Notes under the pieces: model-generated
What the model was told of the DNA's origin: nothing
The model's database searches: none
The model's input: only the letters and a program-made list of their open reading frames with translations
Position numbers and translations under genes: made by a program
In this document: positions 1 to 7,133 of the stretch, piece by piece
Layout of the letters: each line of letters begins with the position of its first letter
Position numbering within the stretch: position 1 is the first letter of the stretch
From: an uncultured Collinsella sp.
GTDB lineage: Bacteria; Actinomycetota; Coriobacteriia; Coriobacteriales; Coriobacteriaceae
DNA length: 11,206 bases
Assembly: GCA_900549335.1 (NCBI GenBank)
Contig: UROJ01000022.1
Span: 1-11,206 of the forward strand
Direction of reading: 5' to 3'

Positions 1-507
1 TTTGTGGCCGACACGCCCGCGCTCCACGAAAACAACCTGGTGTTTTCGAGCTATACCAAGCAGGTCGAAGGCCAGGGCATGAAGCCCACCACGCGCACGG
101 TGGACTCGGGCTTTACCAAGGCGGGCGGCAGCATAGCTAAGTTCTTTGATGCCGCCGTGGGCAGCAAGCTCGTCAAACTTGTCCGCCTGCGTTATCTGGA
201 CGATGCGCCGCTGTGCCTGGAGACCACCTACCTGCCGCCAAGCTTCGAGGCGCTCATCGATCGCGATATCAACGGTTCGCTCTACGCGACGCTGCGCCAA
301 GAATTCCATCGCGCGCCAGCACAGGGACATAAGACCTTTGAGGTGTGCTATGCCTCGCAAAACGAGGCGTTTTTGCTCAACGTCGAGCGCGGGCAGGCGC
401 TGATCCTGATCACCGACTACGTCTACGACACCGACGGCCGACCGCTCCATGTCTCTAAGCGCATCCAACGCACCGACCGCGCCAAATACACCGAGCCAAT
501 CGGCTAA
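1..507 (+). CDS. GntR/HutC-family transcriptional regulator, C-terminal UTRA domain (5' partial)
   Basis: The reading frame is open from the first base and ends at TAA 505-507, giving 168 visible residues. The first residues (FVADTP) match the end of the wing of a GntR winged helix (the usual G-T-F-V), so the DNA-binding domain of about 70-80 residues should lie just outside the window. The GTG at position 4 is an internal valine, not a start. The visible part has the UTRA pattern: an early FSSYTKQVEGQGMKP segment, a central RLRYLDDAPLCLETTYLP strand pair (residues about 60-80), and a C-terminal QALILITDYVYDTDGRPLHVSK segment. UTRA domains bind small effectors such as sugar phosphates or amino-acid derivatives and release the repressor from DNA. 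The effector cannot be read from this sequence. It is the only + strand gene here and converges on the GNAT gene, so its targets are more likely to lie to the left, outside the window. Confidence 0.88.
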   Translation, partial: FVADTPALHENNLVFSSYTKQVEGQGMKPTTRTVDSGFTKAGGSIAKFFDAAVGSKLVKLVRLRYLDDAPLCLETTYLPPSFEALIDRDINGSLYATLRQEFHRAPAQGHKTFEVCYASQNEAFLLNVERGQALILITDYVYDTDGRPLHVSKRIQRTDRAKYTEPIG

Positions 508-518
508 CCTGCCAAAAT

Positions 519-543
519 AAACCTGTCCCTAAATGGTAGGTTT
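519..543. terminator. weak hairpin between convergent GntR and GNAT genes
   Basis: AAACCT (519-524) and AGGTTT (538-543) form a 6-bp stem around a 13-nt loop. Read on the - strand it is followed by ATTTT, a modest U-run, so it could end GNAT transcription. The GNAT stop codon (529-531) lies inside the loop. A longer alternative pairs AACCTGCC (506-513) with GGTAGGTT (535-542) through one G-U pair and would serve the + strand gene poorly. The stem is short, so confidence is low. Confidence 0.35.
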
Positions 544-1119
544 GGGGAGGTCGGGGAACCAGGTTGGTTTGGGTTGGTTGGGCGTGCGCTCGGCTAGGAC
601 CAACTCCATCCAACACATGTCGTACCAGCGACCGAACTTTTGGGCACAGCGATCGAAGGCGCCCACCAAGCGATATCCCATATGGGCATGGAAATCCTGG
701 CTGTTGTGCGTCAGGTACTCATCGTCCTTATCGTGCGGCACGGCAATGAGCGCGCACATGTTGGTGATGCCCATCGCGATCAGGCATTGCTTGAGCGCAT
801 CGTGCAGCTTGCGGCCCAGCCCGCCGTGGCGCACGTCGCGCGCCAGGTAGATCGACGTCTCGACCGACCAGTCGTATGCCTCGCGGCTGTTGAGCGGACT
901 CACATAGGCATAGCCTACCGGACGCCCGTCCAGCTCCATCACCAAATACGGGTAGCGCTTGAGCGTACGCTCGATGCGCCCGGCGAACTCCTCAACGCTC
1001 GGCACCTCGTATTCGCAGGTAATCGCCGTCTGGCGCACATACGGCTCATAGATGGCAAGCAACGCCGGCGCATCATCGGGCGTCGCCGGGCGAATCGTCG
1101 GCTCGGACATCTCGGTCAT
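529..1119 (-). CDS. GNAT-family N-acetyltransferase, phosphinothricin acetyltransferase-like
   Basis: This 196-residue protein has the layout of the Pat-like branch of GNAT enzymes, which transfer acetyl from acetyl-CoA to a small primary amine. It opens with IRPATPDDAPALLAIYEPYV (residues 9-28). An ELDGRPVGYAYVSP strand follows at 62-75. The acetyl-CoA loop RHGGLGRKLHDAL (98-110) fits the R-x-x-G-x-G rule. The family-typical tail MGYRLVGAFDRCAQKFGRWYDMCWMEL covers 147-173. The ATG at 1119 is chosen because GGAG/AAGGG precede it with good spacing. The longer frame to 1188 only translates a terminator hairpin, and the in-frame ATG at 1110 is too far from the ribosome binding site. The substrate is unknown: many relatives acetylate amino acids or amino-acid analogues rather than phosphinothricin. 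The last 20 residues are Pro/Trp-rich and look like an unstructured tail. Confidence 0.88.
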   Translation of the reverse strand: MTEMSEPTIRPATPDDAPALLAIYEPYVRQTAITCEYEVPSVEEFAGRIERTLKRYPYLVMELDGRPVGYAYVSPLNSREAYDWSVETSIYLARDVRHGGLGRKLHDALKQCLIAMGITNMCALIAVPHDKDDEYLTHNSQDFHAHMGYRLVGAFDRCAQKFGRWYDMCWMELVLAERTPNQPKPTWFPDLPKPTI

Positions 1120-1135
1120 ACAACCCTTCTCCCCC

Positions 1136-1179
1136 AAAAGCAAAGGCCGCCCTGCGCCAAGCTCAGGCGCAGGGCGGCC
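1136..1179 (-). terminator. rho-independent terminator of the aldolase gene
   Basis: A perfect 14-bp inverted repeat, GGCCGCCCTGCGCC (1145-1158) against GGCGCAGGGCGGCC (1166-1179), encloses a 7-nt loop. On the - strand the stem is followed by TTTGCTTTT (1144-1136). It starts 18 nt after the aldolase stop codon and ends about 4 nt before the GNAT ribosome binding site. The orientation of the T-run assigns it to the - strand. Confidence 0.9.
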
Positions 1180-1197
1180 CCTCGTCATTACATCAGG

Positions 1198-2223
1198 CTA
1201 CAGGACAGCCGCCAGCGCGTCGATGTTCTCCTGCGTCGTGGCCCAGCTGGTGCAAAAGCGCACCACCGTGTGGGTCTCGTCGTACTTTTCCCAGTACTCA
1301 ATCGAGGCATGCTCGCGAATGCGGGCCATGTCCTCGTTGGGCAGAATCACGAACTGCTGGTTGGTCGGCGTCTCCAAGAAGAACTGGTAACCGCGCTCGT
1401 GCAGCACGCGACGAAGCGCCTGAGCGGTCTCAATCGCCTGGCGACCAATCTCAAAATACAGGCCATCGGTAAAGAGCGCCTCAAACTGCACGCCCGTCAG
1501 GCGACCCTTGGCCAGCAACGCACCGTGCTGCTTAATGCGCGGAATGGGATGCGCCGGAGCGTGCATGCCGCAGAACACCACAGCCTCGCCGCAGAGCGCG
1601 CCGCACTTGGTGCCGCCGATGTAGAACACGTCGCACAGCCGCGCCAGCTCGGGCAGGGTAATGTCGCACTCATCGGCCGCCAGCGCATAGGCCAGACGAG
1701 CACCGTCCACAAACAGCGGAATCTCGCGCTTCTGGCACACCGCGTGAATCGCCGCGAGCTCGGCCTTGGAGTACAGCGTGCCGTACTCGGTCGATAGGCT
1801 CACGTACACGGCACCCGGGAACACCGTGTGCTCGTAGCTCTCGTTTTCGTAGAACACCTGGATATAGTTCTCGAGGTCCTCGGCGTGCATCTTGCCCTCG
1901 TAGCCGGGGATGGTGAGCACCTTGTGGCCGCCAAACTCGATGGCGCCCGCCTCGTGACAGGCGACGTGACCAGTCTCGGCAGCAACGACGCCCTCGTAGG
2001 GCGCAAGCAGCATGTCGATCACCGTCGCGTTGGCCTGCGTGCCGCCCACCAGAAAAAACACGTCGGCATCGGGGGCCTGGCAGGCCTCGCGAATAAGTTG
2101 CTTGGCGCGCTCGGTATGCGCATCGGTACCGTAGCCAGGCTGCGGTTCCATGTTGGTATCGACGAGCGCCTGCAGCACTGCCGGATGTGCGCCGTGGGAA
2201 TAATCGTTGTTAAACGCGAGCAT
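1198..2223 (-). CDS. threonine aldolase-family PLP enzyme (beta-eliminating lyase fold)
   Basis: This 341-residue fold-type I PLP enzyme resembles low-specificity L-threonine aldolases, which cleave threonine or allo-threonine to glycine and acetaldehyde in the cytoplasm. Visible features are YGTDAHTE (residues 31-38), the phosphate-binding GGTQANATVID (60-70), the ring-stacking region HVACHEAGAIEFGGH (86-100), VDGARLAYAL with the PLP-nitrogen Asp173 (172-181), and IGGTKCGAL with Lys206 as the expected Schiff-base lysine. The region before Asp173 reads STEYGTLYSKAEL where classical LtaE has a Glu-Asn-Thr segment, so this is a divergent subfamily and the substrate is less certain than the fold. 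The ATG at 2223 has AGAGAGGA six bases upstream. It lies 45 nt after the PAP2 stop with no terminator between, suggesting co-transcription, and it ends in its own strong terminator. Confidence 0.87.
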   Translation of the reverse strand: MLAFNNDYSHGAHPAVLQALVDTNMEPQPGYGTDAHTERAKQLIREACQAPDADVFFLVGGTQANATVIDMLLAPYEGVVAAETGHVACHEAGAIEFGGHKVLTIPGYEGKMHAEDLENYIQVFYENESYEHTVFPGAVYVSLSTEYGTLYSKAELAAIHAVCQKREIPLFVDGARLAYALAADECDITLPELARLCDVFYIGGTKCGALCGEAVVFCGMHAPAHPIPRIKQHGALLAKGRLTGVQFEALFTDGLYFEIGRQAIETAQALRRVLHERGYQFFLETPTNQQFVILPNEDMARIREHASIEYWEKYDETHTVVRFCTSWATTQENIDALAAVL

Positions 2224-2268
2224 GGCAATCCTCTCTTACCGGGTATCGGTCAGATGATTCAAACGGAG

Positions 2269-3132
2269 CTATTGTACGCCGCTGGGATAGGCAATGCGCG
2301 CGGCAAGGCACTCAAGTGCCAGTACCAGAGCAAAACCGCAGCTCACGTCACTCAAAAAGTGCGCTCCGATCACGATGCGGCCAAACGCGACGAGCGCCGC
2401 GACCACAGCCGCCGTCCAAAAGACCACACGACGGCGCGACGGCTTTTCCTTAAAGGCCGTCGCGGGAAGCCCAGCGAGCATGAGGCCGATTGCCGCGTGC
2501 GCCGTGTGTCCGCTCGCAAACGACTTAAAGCCGTCCTTGACTACACCGGCGGCAATATAGGCCCACTTGTCGGGGTTGCCGATCACCCACCACGGCTGAA
2601 ACTCGAGTCCCTGCGTCACCTCGATCACGCGCATGCGTGGGCGCGACCACAGCGGCTTGACAATCACGTTGAGGATAATGGCCTGAGCGACCCACACGGC
2701 AAGCACCATCAACGCCCAGCGCGTGAGCTCGTCAGGCTCGGTCGCGCGCGTGAGGCGATAGACGATAAGGTTGGCGGCGATCACCAGCACAAACGTCAGC
2801 ACCAGCTGAACGGCAATGAGTTTACCGCCAACCCGCAGGGACGAAACGATCTCGTAGCCGGCCAGGCCAACGTTGACGAGGATGCCGAGCACGGCGAGCC
2901 ATTTGCTCCCCCTGGAGTCGGGACGCACCGCGCGTACGAGCATAACGCCCGCGACGCTTGCCGTCAGCTCGAACGGCAGCTCGCCGGCGGCCTCGATAAG
3001 GCGACCGTACATACTGCCGATATTGAACAGCGCGCTCGAGATCTGATAATCAAAGAAACTGCCCACGCCCAGGCAAAGGGCAAGGATGACCGCGATAGCA
3101 GCGGCGTCTTTCTTATAGATGTATCCGAACAT
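2269..3132 (-). CDS. PAP2-superfamily integral membrane phosphatase
   Basis: This 287-residue membrane protein has about six to eight hydrophobic segments (roughly 11-27, 55-68, 78-97, 105-125, 138-158, 234-252 and 262-280). The phosphatidic acid phosphatase type 2 signature lies in its second half: K159-x6-R166, S207-G208-H209 with the nucleophile-assisting His209, and R252-x5-H258-x3-D262. PAP2 enzymes dephosphorylate lipid phosphates such as phosphatidate or undecaprenyl pyrophosphate at the membrane. Two positions deviate: the first motif reads RM (166-167) instead of RP, and the second reads ASGH instead of PSGH. The catalytic Arg, His and Asp are kept, so it is probably active. The long first half, rich in membrane helices, is unusual for small stand-alone PAP2 enzymes. 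The ATG at 3132 has AAAGGAA just upstream. An in-frame ATG at 3198, preceded by AAGGG, is an alternative start. Substrate unknown. Confidence 0.85.
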   Translation of the reverse strand: MFGYIYKKDAAAIAVILALCLGVGSFFDYQISSALFNIGSMYGRLIEAAGELPFELTASVAGVMLVRAVRPDSRGSKWLAVLGILVNVGLAGYEIVSSLRVGGKLIAVQLVLTFVLVIAANLIVYRLTRATEPDELTRWALMVLAVWVAQAIILNVIVKPLWSRPRMRVIEVTQGLEFQPWWVIGNPDKWAYIAAGVVKDGFKSFASGHTAHAAIGLMLAGLPATAFKEKPSRRRVVFWTAAVVAALVAFGRIVIGAHFLSDVSCGFALVLALECLAARIAYPSGVQ

Positions 3133-3174
3133 GCTTTCCTTTCGGTCGGGCGAAGGGTCGACCCGCAACATGGT

Positions 3175-3196
3175 GGGGCAAAGATAGCTTTGTCCC
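3175..3196. other. 9-bp hairpin in the PAP2 leader
   Basis: GGGGCAAAG (3175-3183) pairs with CTTTGTCCC (3188-3196) around the tetraloop ATAG, with one G-U or A-C position depending on the strand. It lies 43 nt upstream of the chosen PAP2 start. Neither strand carries a T-run after it, so it is not a typical terminator. It could be a leader structure or part of the larger repeat-like block to its right. Confidence 0.45.
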
Positions 3197-3231
3197 ATAA
3201 ATACCCTTACAGGTTGAGCATAAGTGAGCGA

Positions 3232-3329
3232 AAACGTTCCATTTGTGGCAAGGTGGCCCGAAGGAGGAGGGAAGCGTACTTGCGTACGCGACCGACGAGT
3301 GAGGGTCAGATTGCCCAAATGGAGCGTTT
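3232..3329 (-). repeat. long imperfect palindrome after mfd, probably its terminator
   Basis: AAACGTTCCATTTGTGGCAA (3232-3251) and TTGCCCAAATGGAGCGTTT (3311-3329) are inverted copies differing by one substitution and one extra base. The 59-nt interior holds a perfect small hairpin, GCGTAC-TTGC-GTACGC (about 3274-3289), and a GACC...GGTC pair. On the - strand the outer stem ends in CGTTTTCG, so it can act as the mfd terminator, starting 15 nt after the mfd stop. Its size and nested structure look more like a dispersed palindromic repeat than a minimal terminator, but only one copy is in this window. Confidence 0.6.
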
Positions 3330-3343
3330 GCAGCGTCGACCCG

Positions 3344-6300
3344 CTAGTCGTCGTCGCTAGCACCCAGCTGTTGCAGCAGCATGAGTGCCGCGGCCACGGG
3401 GCCGGTGCCGTCGTTGGCGTCGAGGCCGCGACCCAGGCCGCTGCCCGCGCCGGCGCCCGCCTTGTAGGGCACCGACAGCTTGCGGCTCTTAGGGAAGTTC
3501 ACCGCGCCGTACCGGTTCTTAAGCTCAAAGGCCACCTTCTTGGGCACGTCGACGCCCAAAAACGTGATGCGGCCGCCACTGAGCGTGACGCTCTCGAGCC
3601 CCAGACGCTCGCCGCGAATGCGGATGCGCGCGCGATTGAACAGGTTGAGTCCCGCCAACGGCAGCTCGCCATGCGCGGCTTCGGTCTCCTCCTGCACCTC
3701 ATCGATGCTCTCCAAGTCCTCGGCCGCTGCGAGCTTGCGGTACACGAGCACGCGCTGATCCACCGCCGGCAGGTACTCCTCGGACAAGAAGTAGTCGGCC
3801 GGCAGGTTAATACCCACGCTCGCCGCCTCCACGCCGGCGTCGTCATCGCCGCGCGCCTCGGCCACGGCCTGGCCCAGCATCTGCGTAAACAGGTCAAAGC
3901 CCACGCTCGACAGGTTGCCGTGCTGCTCGGCTCCCATAAGCGAGCCGGCGCCGCGAATCTCCAGGTCGCGCATGGCGATGCGCATGCCGCTGCCCAGGTC
4001 CTGGAACTCGGAAAGTGCGGTCAGGCGCGCCGTCGCCTCCTCGGTGAGCGGCAGCTCGCCCGGGAACATAAAGTACGCGTAGGCCTGCGTGGCAGAACGG
4101 CCCACACGGCCCTTGAGCTGGTAGAGCTGTGCCAGACCCAGGCGCTGCGAGTCCTCGATGATGAGCGTGTTGGCGGTCGCGTTGTCGATGCCGCTCTCCA
4201 CGATGGTCGTGGCGATGAGCACGTCAATCTTCTTGGTCGCGAACTCGATCATCACGTCCTCGACCTCGCGCGGGCTCATCTTGCCGTGCGCCACGCCCAC
4301 GCGCGCCTCGGGCGCGGCCTCGTGCACGCGCGCCACGGCGTCATCGATGGTCTTGACGCGGTTGGACACGTAATACACCTGACCGCCGCGGCCCACCTCC
4401 AGGCGAATCGCCGCGCTCACCACATCGGGGTCGTACTCCCCCACGTGCACGATCACGGGACGACGCCCGGTCGGCGGCGTCGTGATCAGGCTCATGTCGC
4501 GCACGCCACTCGTGGCCATCTGCATGGTTCGTGGAATCGGCGTTGCCGAAAGCGTGAGCACGTCAATCTGCTCGCGCAGGTTCTTGAGCTGCTCCTTGTG
4601 CTGCACGCCAAAGCGCTGTTCCTCGTCGATGATCACCAGGCCCAAGTTCTTTGGGTTCACGTCGGCCGAAAGCAAGCGGTGCGTGCCGATGAGCACATCG
4701 ATCGTGCCCTCGGCAAACGCCTTGAGCGCGCGCTTCTGCTGCGCCGGGGTGCGGAAGCGGCTGAGCACTTCGACCTCGAGGCCAAACGGGGCAAAGCGCT
4801 CAAAGAACGTCTCGTAGTGCTGCTGGGCCAGAATGGTCGTGGGGCAGAGCACCATGACTTGGCGGCCGGAGTCCACGCACTTAAACGCCGCGCGCAGGGC
4901 AACCTCGGTCTTGCCGAAACCCACGTCGCCGCACAGCAGGCGATCCATGGGCTTGGGCGCCTCCATGTCGGCCTTGATGTCGGCGATGGCCTCCAGCTGG
5001 TCGCGCGTCTCGTCGTAAGGGAAGCTCTGCTCCATCTCGATCTGCTCGGGCGTGTCGGGCGGGCAGGCGATACCGGTAATCGACGAGCGGCGCGTATACA
5101 GATCGACCAGGTCAAACGCCAGCTTTTTGGCGTTCTTGCGCGCCTTGTTGGTAGCGCGCGTCCAGTCGGCTGTGTTGAGCCTGGTCAGGCGCGGCTTGTC
5201 GCCGTCGGGGCCAACGTAGCGCGTGATGCGGTCGACCTGCTCGAGCGGCACGTAGAGCTTGTCGCCATCGGCATATTCCAGCAAAAAGTAGTCGCGTTCC
5301 TTGCCGCCCACTTCCTGGCGCGCGATCTCGCTAAAGAGCGCGATGCCGTGGGTAGCGTGCACCACGTAATCGCCCGGCTTAAACGGGAACGTGATCTGCG
5401 TAATGTCCACCTTGCGGCGGCTGCGCGCGCGGTTGGCGTCCATGCGGGCGTTGAGGTCGGCGATCGAGAACACGGCCAGGTTGGCATCGGGCACCACCAC
5501 GCCCTGCGGCAAGGCGGCATCGACAAAGGTCACACGTCCGCGCGAAATAGTGGGCACGGCGGCGCCGGCGGCAGCCTGCGCGGCGCCCGCCTCGAGCGAG
5601 CGGGCGTTGAGCGCGTCGGCCTTACGCTCGCGAATGGAAGCATGGGCCTCCTGGCGTGCGGCACGGTCGGCGGAATCCGCCGCTGCCACGCGCACGCGGT
5701 CGCCGATAGCGCCGGCATTTTCGGGCGCCGCGGTCAGCGACTCCTCAAAGGTAATGCCCTCGTCACCAAAGGTGAGCTCCATCGACTCGCGCGCACCGCG
5801 GTCGGGGATGGCAAACACGCAGGCATAGCGCTTGCCCACGACTTCCTGAATGCGCGTCATAAAACGGTTGTCCGAGCCTGCGATAGCAGGCTGCTCAATC
5901 TTGAGCTCGGCCGTAACCGCGCCGCCGGCACGGATGAGGCTTACGTAGTTCAAGCGCTGCTGGGCACCAAAGTCGAGCTGCTGGGCGCGCACATACAGAC
6001 CGTCCAGTCGGTCAATCCCCGCCTCGCCGGCACGCGCCTCGATATCCTCGTAGGCGCGCAGGCAGTCGTCGAACAGCGAGCGCGGCTCGGACAGGACCAC
6101 GAGCGCCTTGCCGCTCACGTGTGCCAGCGGGCTCACGGTCTGGCCGTACATCACCGGCAAAAAGCGGTCGAGCTCGGGCGTGACGATGCGTGCATCCACC
6201 ATCTCGAGCAGTGCCGCCAGCTTGCTATCGTCCTGGCTGGCGCGGTAGAGCGCCACGTGCATGTTGTGGACGGCTTCATCGGTAAGTGCCAACTCGCGGC

Positions 6301-6976
6301 ACGGGAAGATCTCGATGCTGTCCTCATTGCCGATGGTTTGGCCCGTAGAGCTCACCATACGGCGGATGCGGTCGATCTCGTCGCCAAAAAACTCGATGCG
6401 CACGGGCGCCTTCTCCTGCGCGGGAAACACCTCGACGGTGTCGCCGTGCACGCGGAACAGGCCGGGCGCGTCGGCGGCGCCGGCATTGGTGTAGCCCATG
6501 CCCACCAGGCGCTGCGGCACCTCGTCAAAAGGAATCTCCTCGCCCACCGTAAAGGTCGTGGACTCCCAATAGCGACTCTCGACCGGCGGCACGCAGCGCA
6601 GCAGCGCACGGGCCGAAGCAACCATGATGCAGTTGTCCCCGCGCACGATGCGCCCCAGAGCCTCGCAGCGCTGCGCCACCACAGCGTCGTCGGGCGCCTG
6701 CTCGCGCCACGGATAGTCCTTGCGCTCGGGAAAACGGCACACATGCGCCAGGCCCACGTAGGCGGCAAGGCTGCGCGCAGCGCGATCGGCCGCGTCCTCG
6801 CCGCTCACAATGTAGACCGTCGGGCGCGGACGGCGCGCAAACTGGGCGGCCGCCATAAGCGTGCGGCCCGACTGCGACACGGCCAGCGTCACGTCCTCGC
6901 CGGCATCGAGTCCGGTCTCAACGGTCTGCAAGGCCTCGGCAGTGTAGAGCTGCGCGGCTATACGATGAATGAGCAT
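3344..6976 (-). CDS. mfd: transcription-repair coupling factor Mfd
   Basis: Mfd recognises RNA polymerase stalled at DNA lesions, pushes it off with an ATP-driven translocase and recruits UvrA for nucleotide excision repair. This protein has 1210 residues, slightly longer than the usual 1150-1180. Residues about 1-330 form the UvrB-like module with its degenerate P-loop. The CarD-like RNA-polymerase-interaction domain is at about 532-589 (GDYVVHATHGIALF through LYVPLEQVDRITRYVG). The helicase core carries Walker A GDVGFGKT (683-690), DEEQ (784-787), SATPIPRT (810-817) and the motif V/VI region IVESGIDN to QLKGRVGRS (925-960). SVGFDLFTQMLGQAV (1024-1038) opens the C-terminal D7 domain. An Ala-rich linker sits at about 416-473 and a Gly-rich tail at the end. 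The ATG at 6976 is chosen because GGAGG lies 6 nt upstream; the ATG at 7003 has no ribosome binding site. It follows nth after 157 nt that include a terminator-like hairpin. Confidence 0.98.
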   Translation of the reverse strand: MLIHRIAAQLYTAEALQTVETGLDAGEDVTLAVSQSGRTLMAAAQFARRPRPTVYIVSGEDAADRAARSLAAYVGLAHVCRFPERKDYPWREQAPDDAVVAQRCEALGRIVRGDNCIMVASARALLRCVPPVESRYWESTTFTVGEEIPFDEVPQRLVGMGYTNAGAADAPGLFRVHGDTVEVFPAQEKAPVRIEFFGDEIDRIRRMVSSTGQTIGNEDSIEIFPCRELALTDEAVHNMHVALYRASQDDSKLAALLEMVDARIVTPELDRFLPVMYGQTVSPLAHVSGKALVVLSEPRSLFDDCLRAYEDIEARAGEAGIDRLDGLYVRAQQLDFGAQQRLNYVSLIRAGGAVTAELKIEQPAIAGSDNRFMTRIQEVVGKRYACVFAIPDRGARESMELTFGDEGITFEESLTAAPENAGAIGDRVRVAAADSADRAARQEAHASIRERKADALNARSLEAGAAQAAAGAAVPTISRGRVTFVDAALPQGVVVPDANLAVFSIADLNARMDANRARSRRKVDITQITFPFKPGDYVVHATHGIALFSEIARQEVGGKERDYFLLEYADGDKLYVPLEQVDRITRYVGPDGDKPRLTRLNTADWTRATNKARKNAKKLAFDLVDLYTRRSSITGIACPPDTPEQIEMEQSFPYDETRDQLEAIADIKADMEAPKPMDRLLCGDVGFGKTEVALRAAFKCVDSGRQVMVLCPTTILAQQHYETFFERFAPFGLEVEVLSRFRTPAQQKRALKAFAEGTIDVLIGTHRLLSADVNPKNLGLVIIDEEQRFGVQHKEQLKNLREQIDVLTLSATPIPRTMQMATSGVRDMSLITTPPTGRRPVIVHVGEYDPDVVSAAIRLEVGRGGQVYYVSNRVKTIDDAVARVHEAAPEARVGVAHGKMSPREVEDVMIEFATKKIDVLIATTIVESGIDNATANTLIIEDSQRLGLAQLYQLKGRVGRSATQAYAYFMFPGELPLTEEATARLTALSEFQDLGSGMRIAMRDLEIRGAGSLMGAEQHGNLSSVGFDLFTQMLGQAVAEARGDDDAGVEAASVGINLPADYFLSEEYLPAVDQRVLVYRKLAAAEDLESIDEVQEETEAAHGELPLAGLNLFNRARIRIRGERLGLESVTLSGGRITFLGVDVPKKVAFELKNRYGAVNFPKSRKLSVPYKAGAGAGSGLGRGLDANDGTGPVAAALMLLQQLGASDDD

Positions 6977-7001
6977 GCTGTTCCTCCGGCATTGCAACGC
7001 C

Positions 7002-7030
7002 AAAAGCCCGCCGGGGCAAGCTCGGCGGGT
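7002..7030 (-). terminator. terminator-like hairpin between nth and mfd
   Basis: A 10-bp stem (7006-7015 with 7021-7030, core CCCGCCG/CGGCGGG, two G-U pairs) closes a 5-nt loop and is followed on the - strand by TTTT (7005-7002). It lies about 104 nt after the nth stop but only 14 nt before the mfd ribosome binding site GGAGG (6987-6983). It therefore sits in the mfd leader as much as in the nth 3' end, and may attenuate mfd. Confidence 0.75.
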
Positions 7031-7133
7031 ATGCGGCGGATTTCATTGCCTGTCATGGTAGCGCATGGAGAGGACTCCGGCTCAAGAGCAAACCCAGCCC
7101 CGCAAAAAACGCCAGACGAAGATGCGTTCCGCC
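7031..7133 (-). promoter_or_regulatory. nth-mfd intergenic leader region, probable site of any mfd promoter
   Basis: These 103 nt lie between the nth stop and the hairpin before mfd. Any promoter dedicated to mfd must be here or inside nth, because only about 25 nt separate the hairpin's T-run from the mfd ATG. A weak candidate pair is TTGAGC and TACCAT on the - strand, but the 19-nt spacing is poor and I do not call it. A 7-codon frame, ATG at 7066 to TGA at 7043, has GGAG 8 nt upstream and ends 12 nt before the hairpin. It could be a leader peptide or chance. Confidence 0.25.

Noticed and set aside
1120..1188. N-terminal extension of the GNAT protein to 219 residues
   Set aside because: The extra codons translate the aldolase terminator, and the ribosome binding site lies before the ATG at 1119.
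3264..3275. AAGGAGGAGG-like ribosome binding site on the + strand
   Set aside because: No plausible coding frame follows; the sequence lies inside the palindromic element after mfd.
640..3360. Long + strand open frames (640-1797 and 1828-3360) opposite the GNAT, aldolase and PAP2 genes
   Set aside because: Same cause: low-complexity shadows of well-supported - strand genes, with no ribosome binding site and no recognisable motif.
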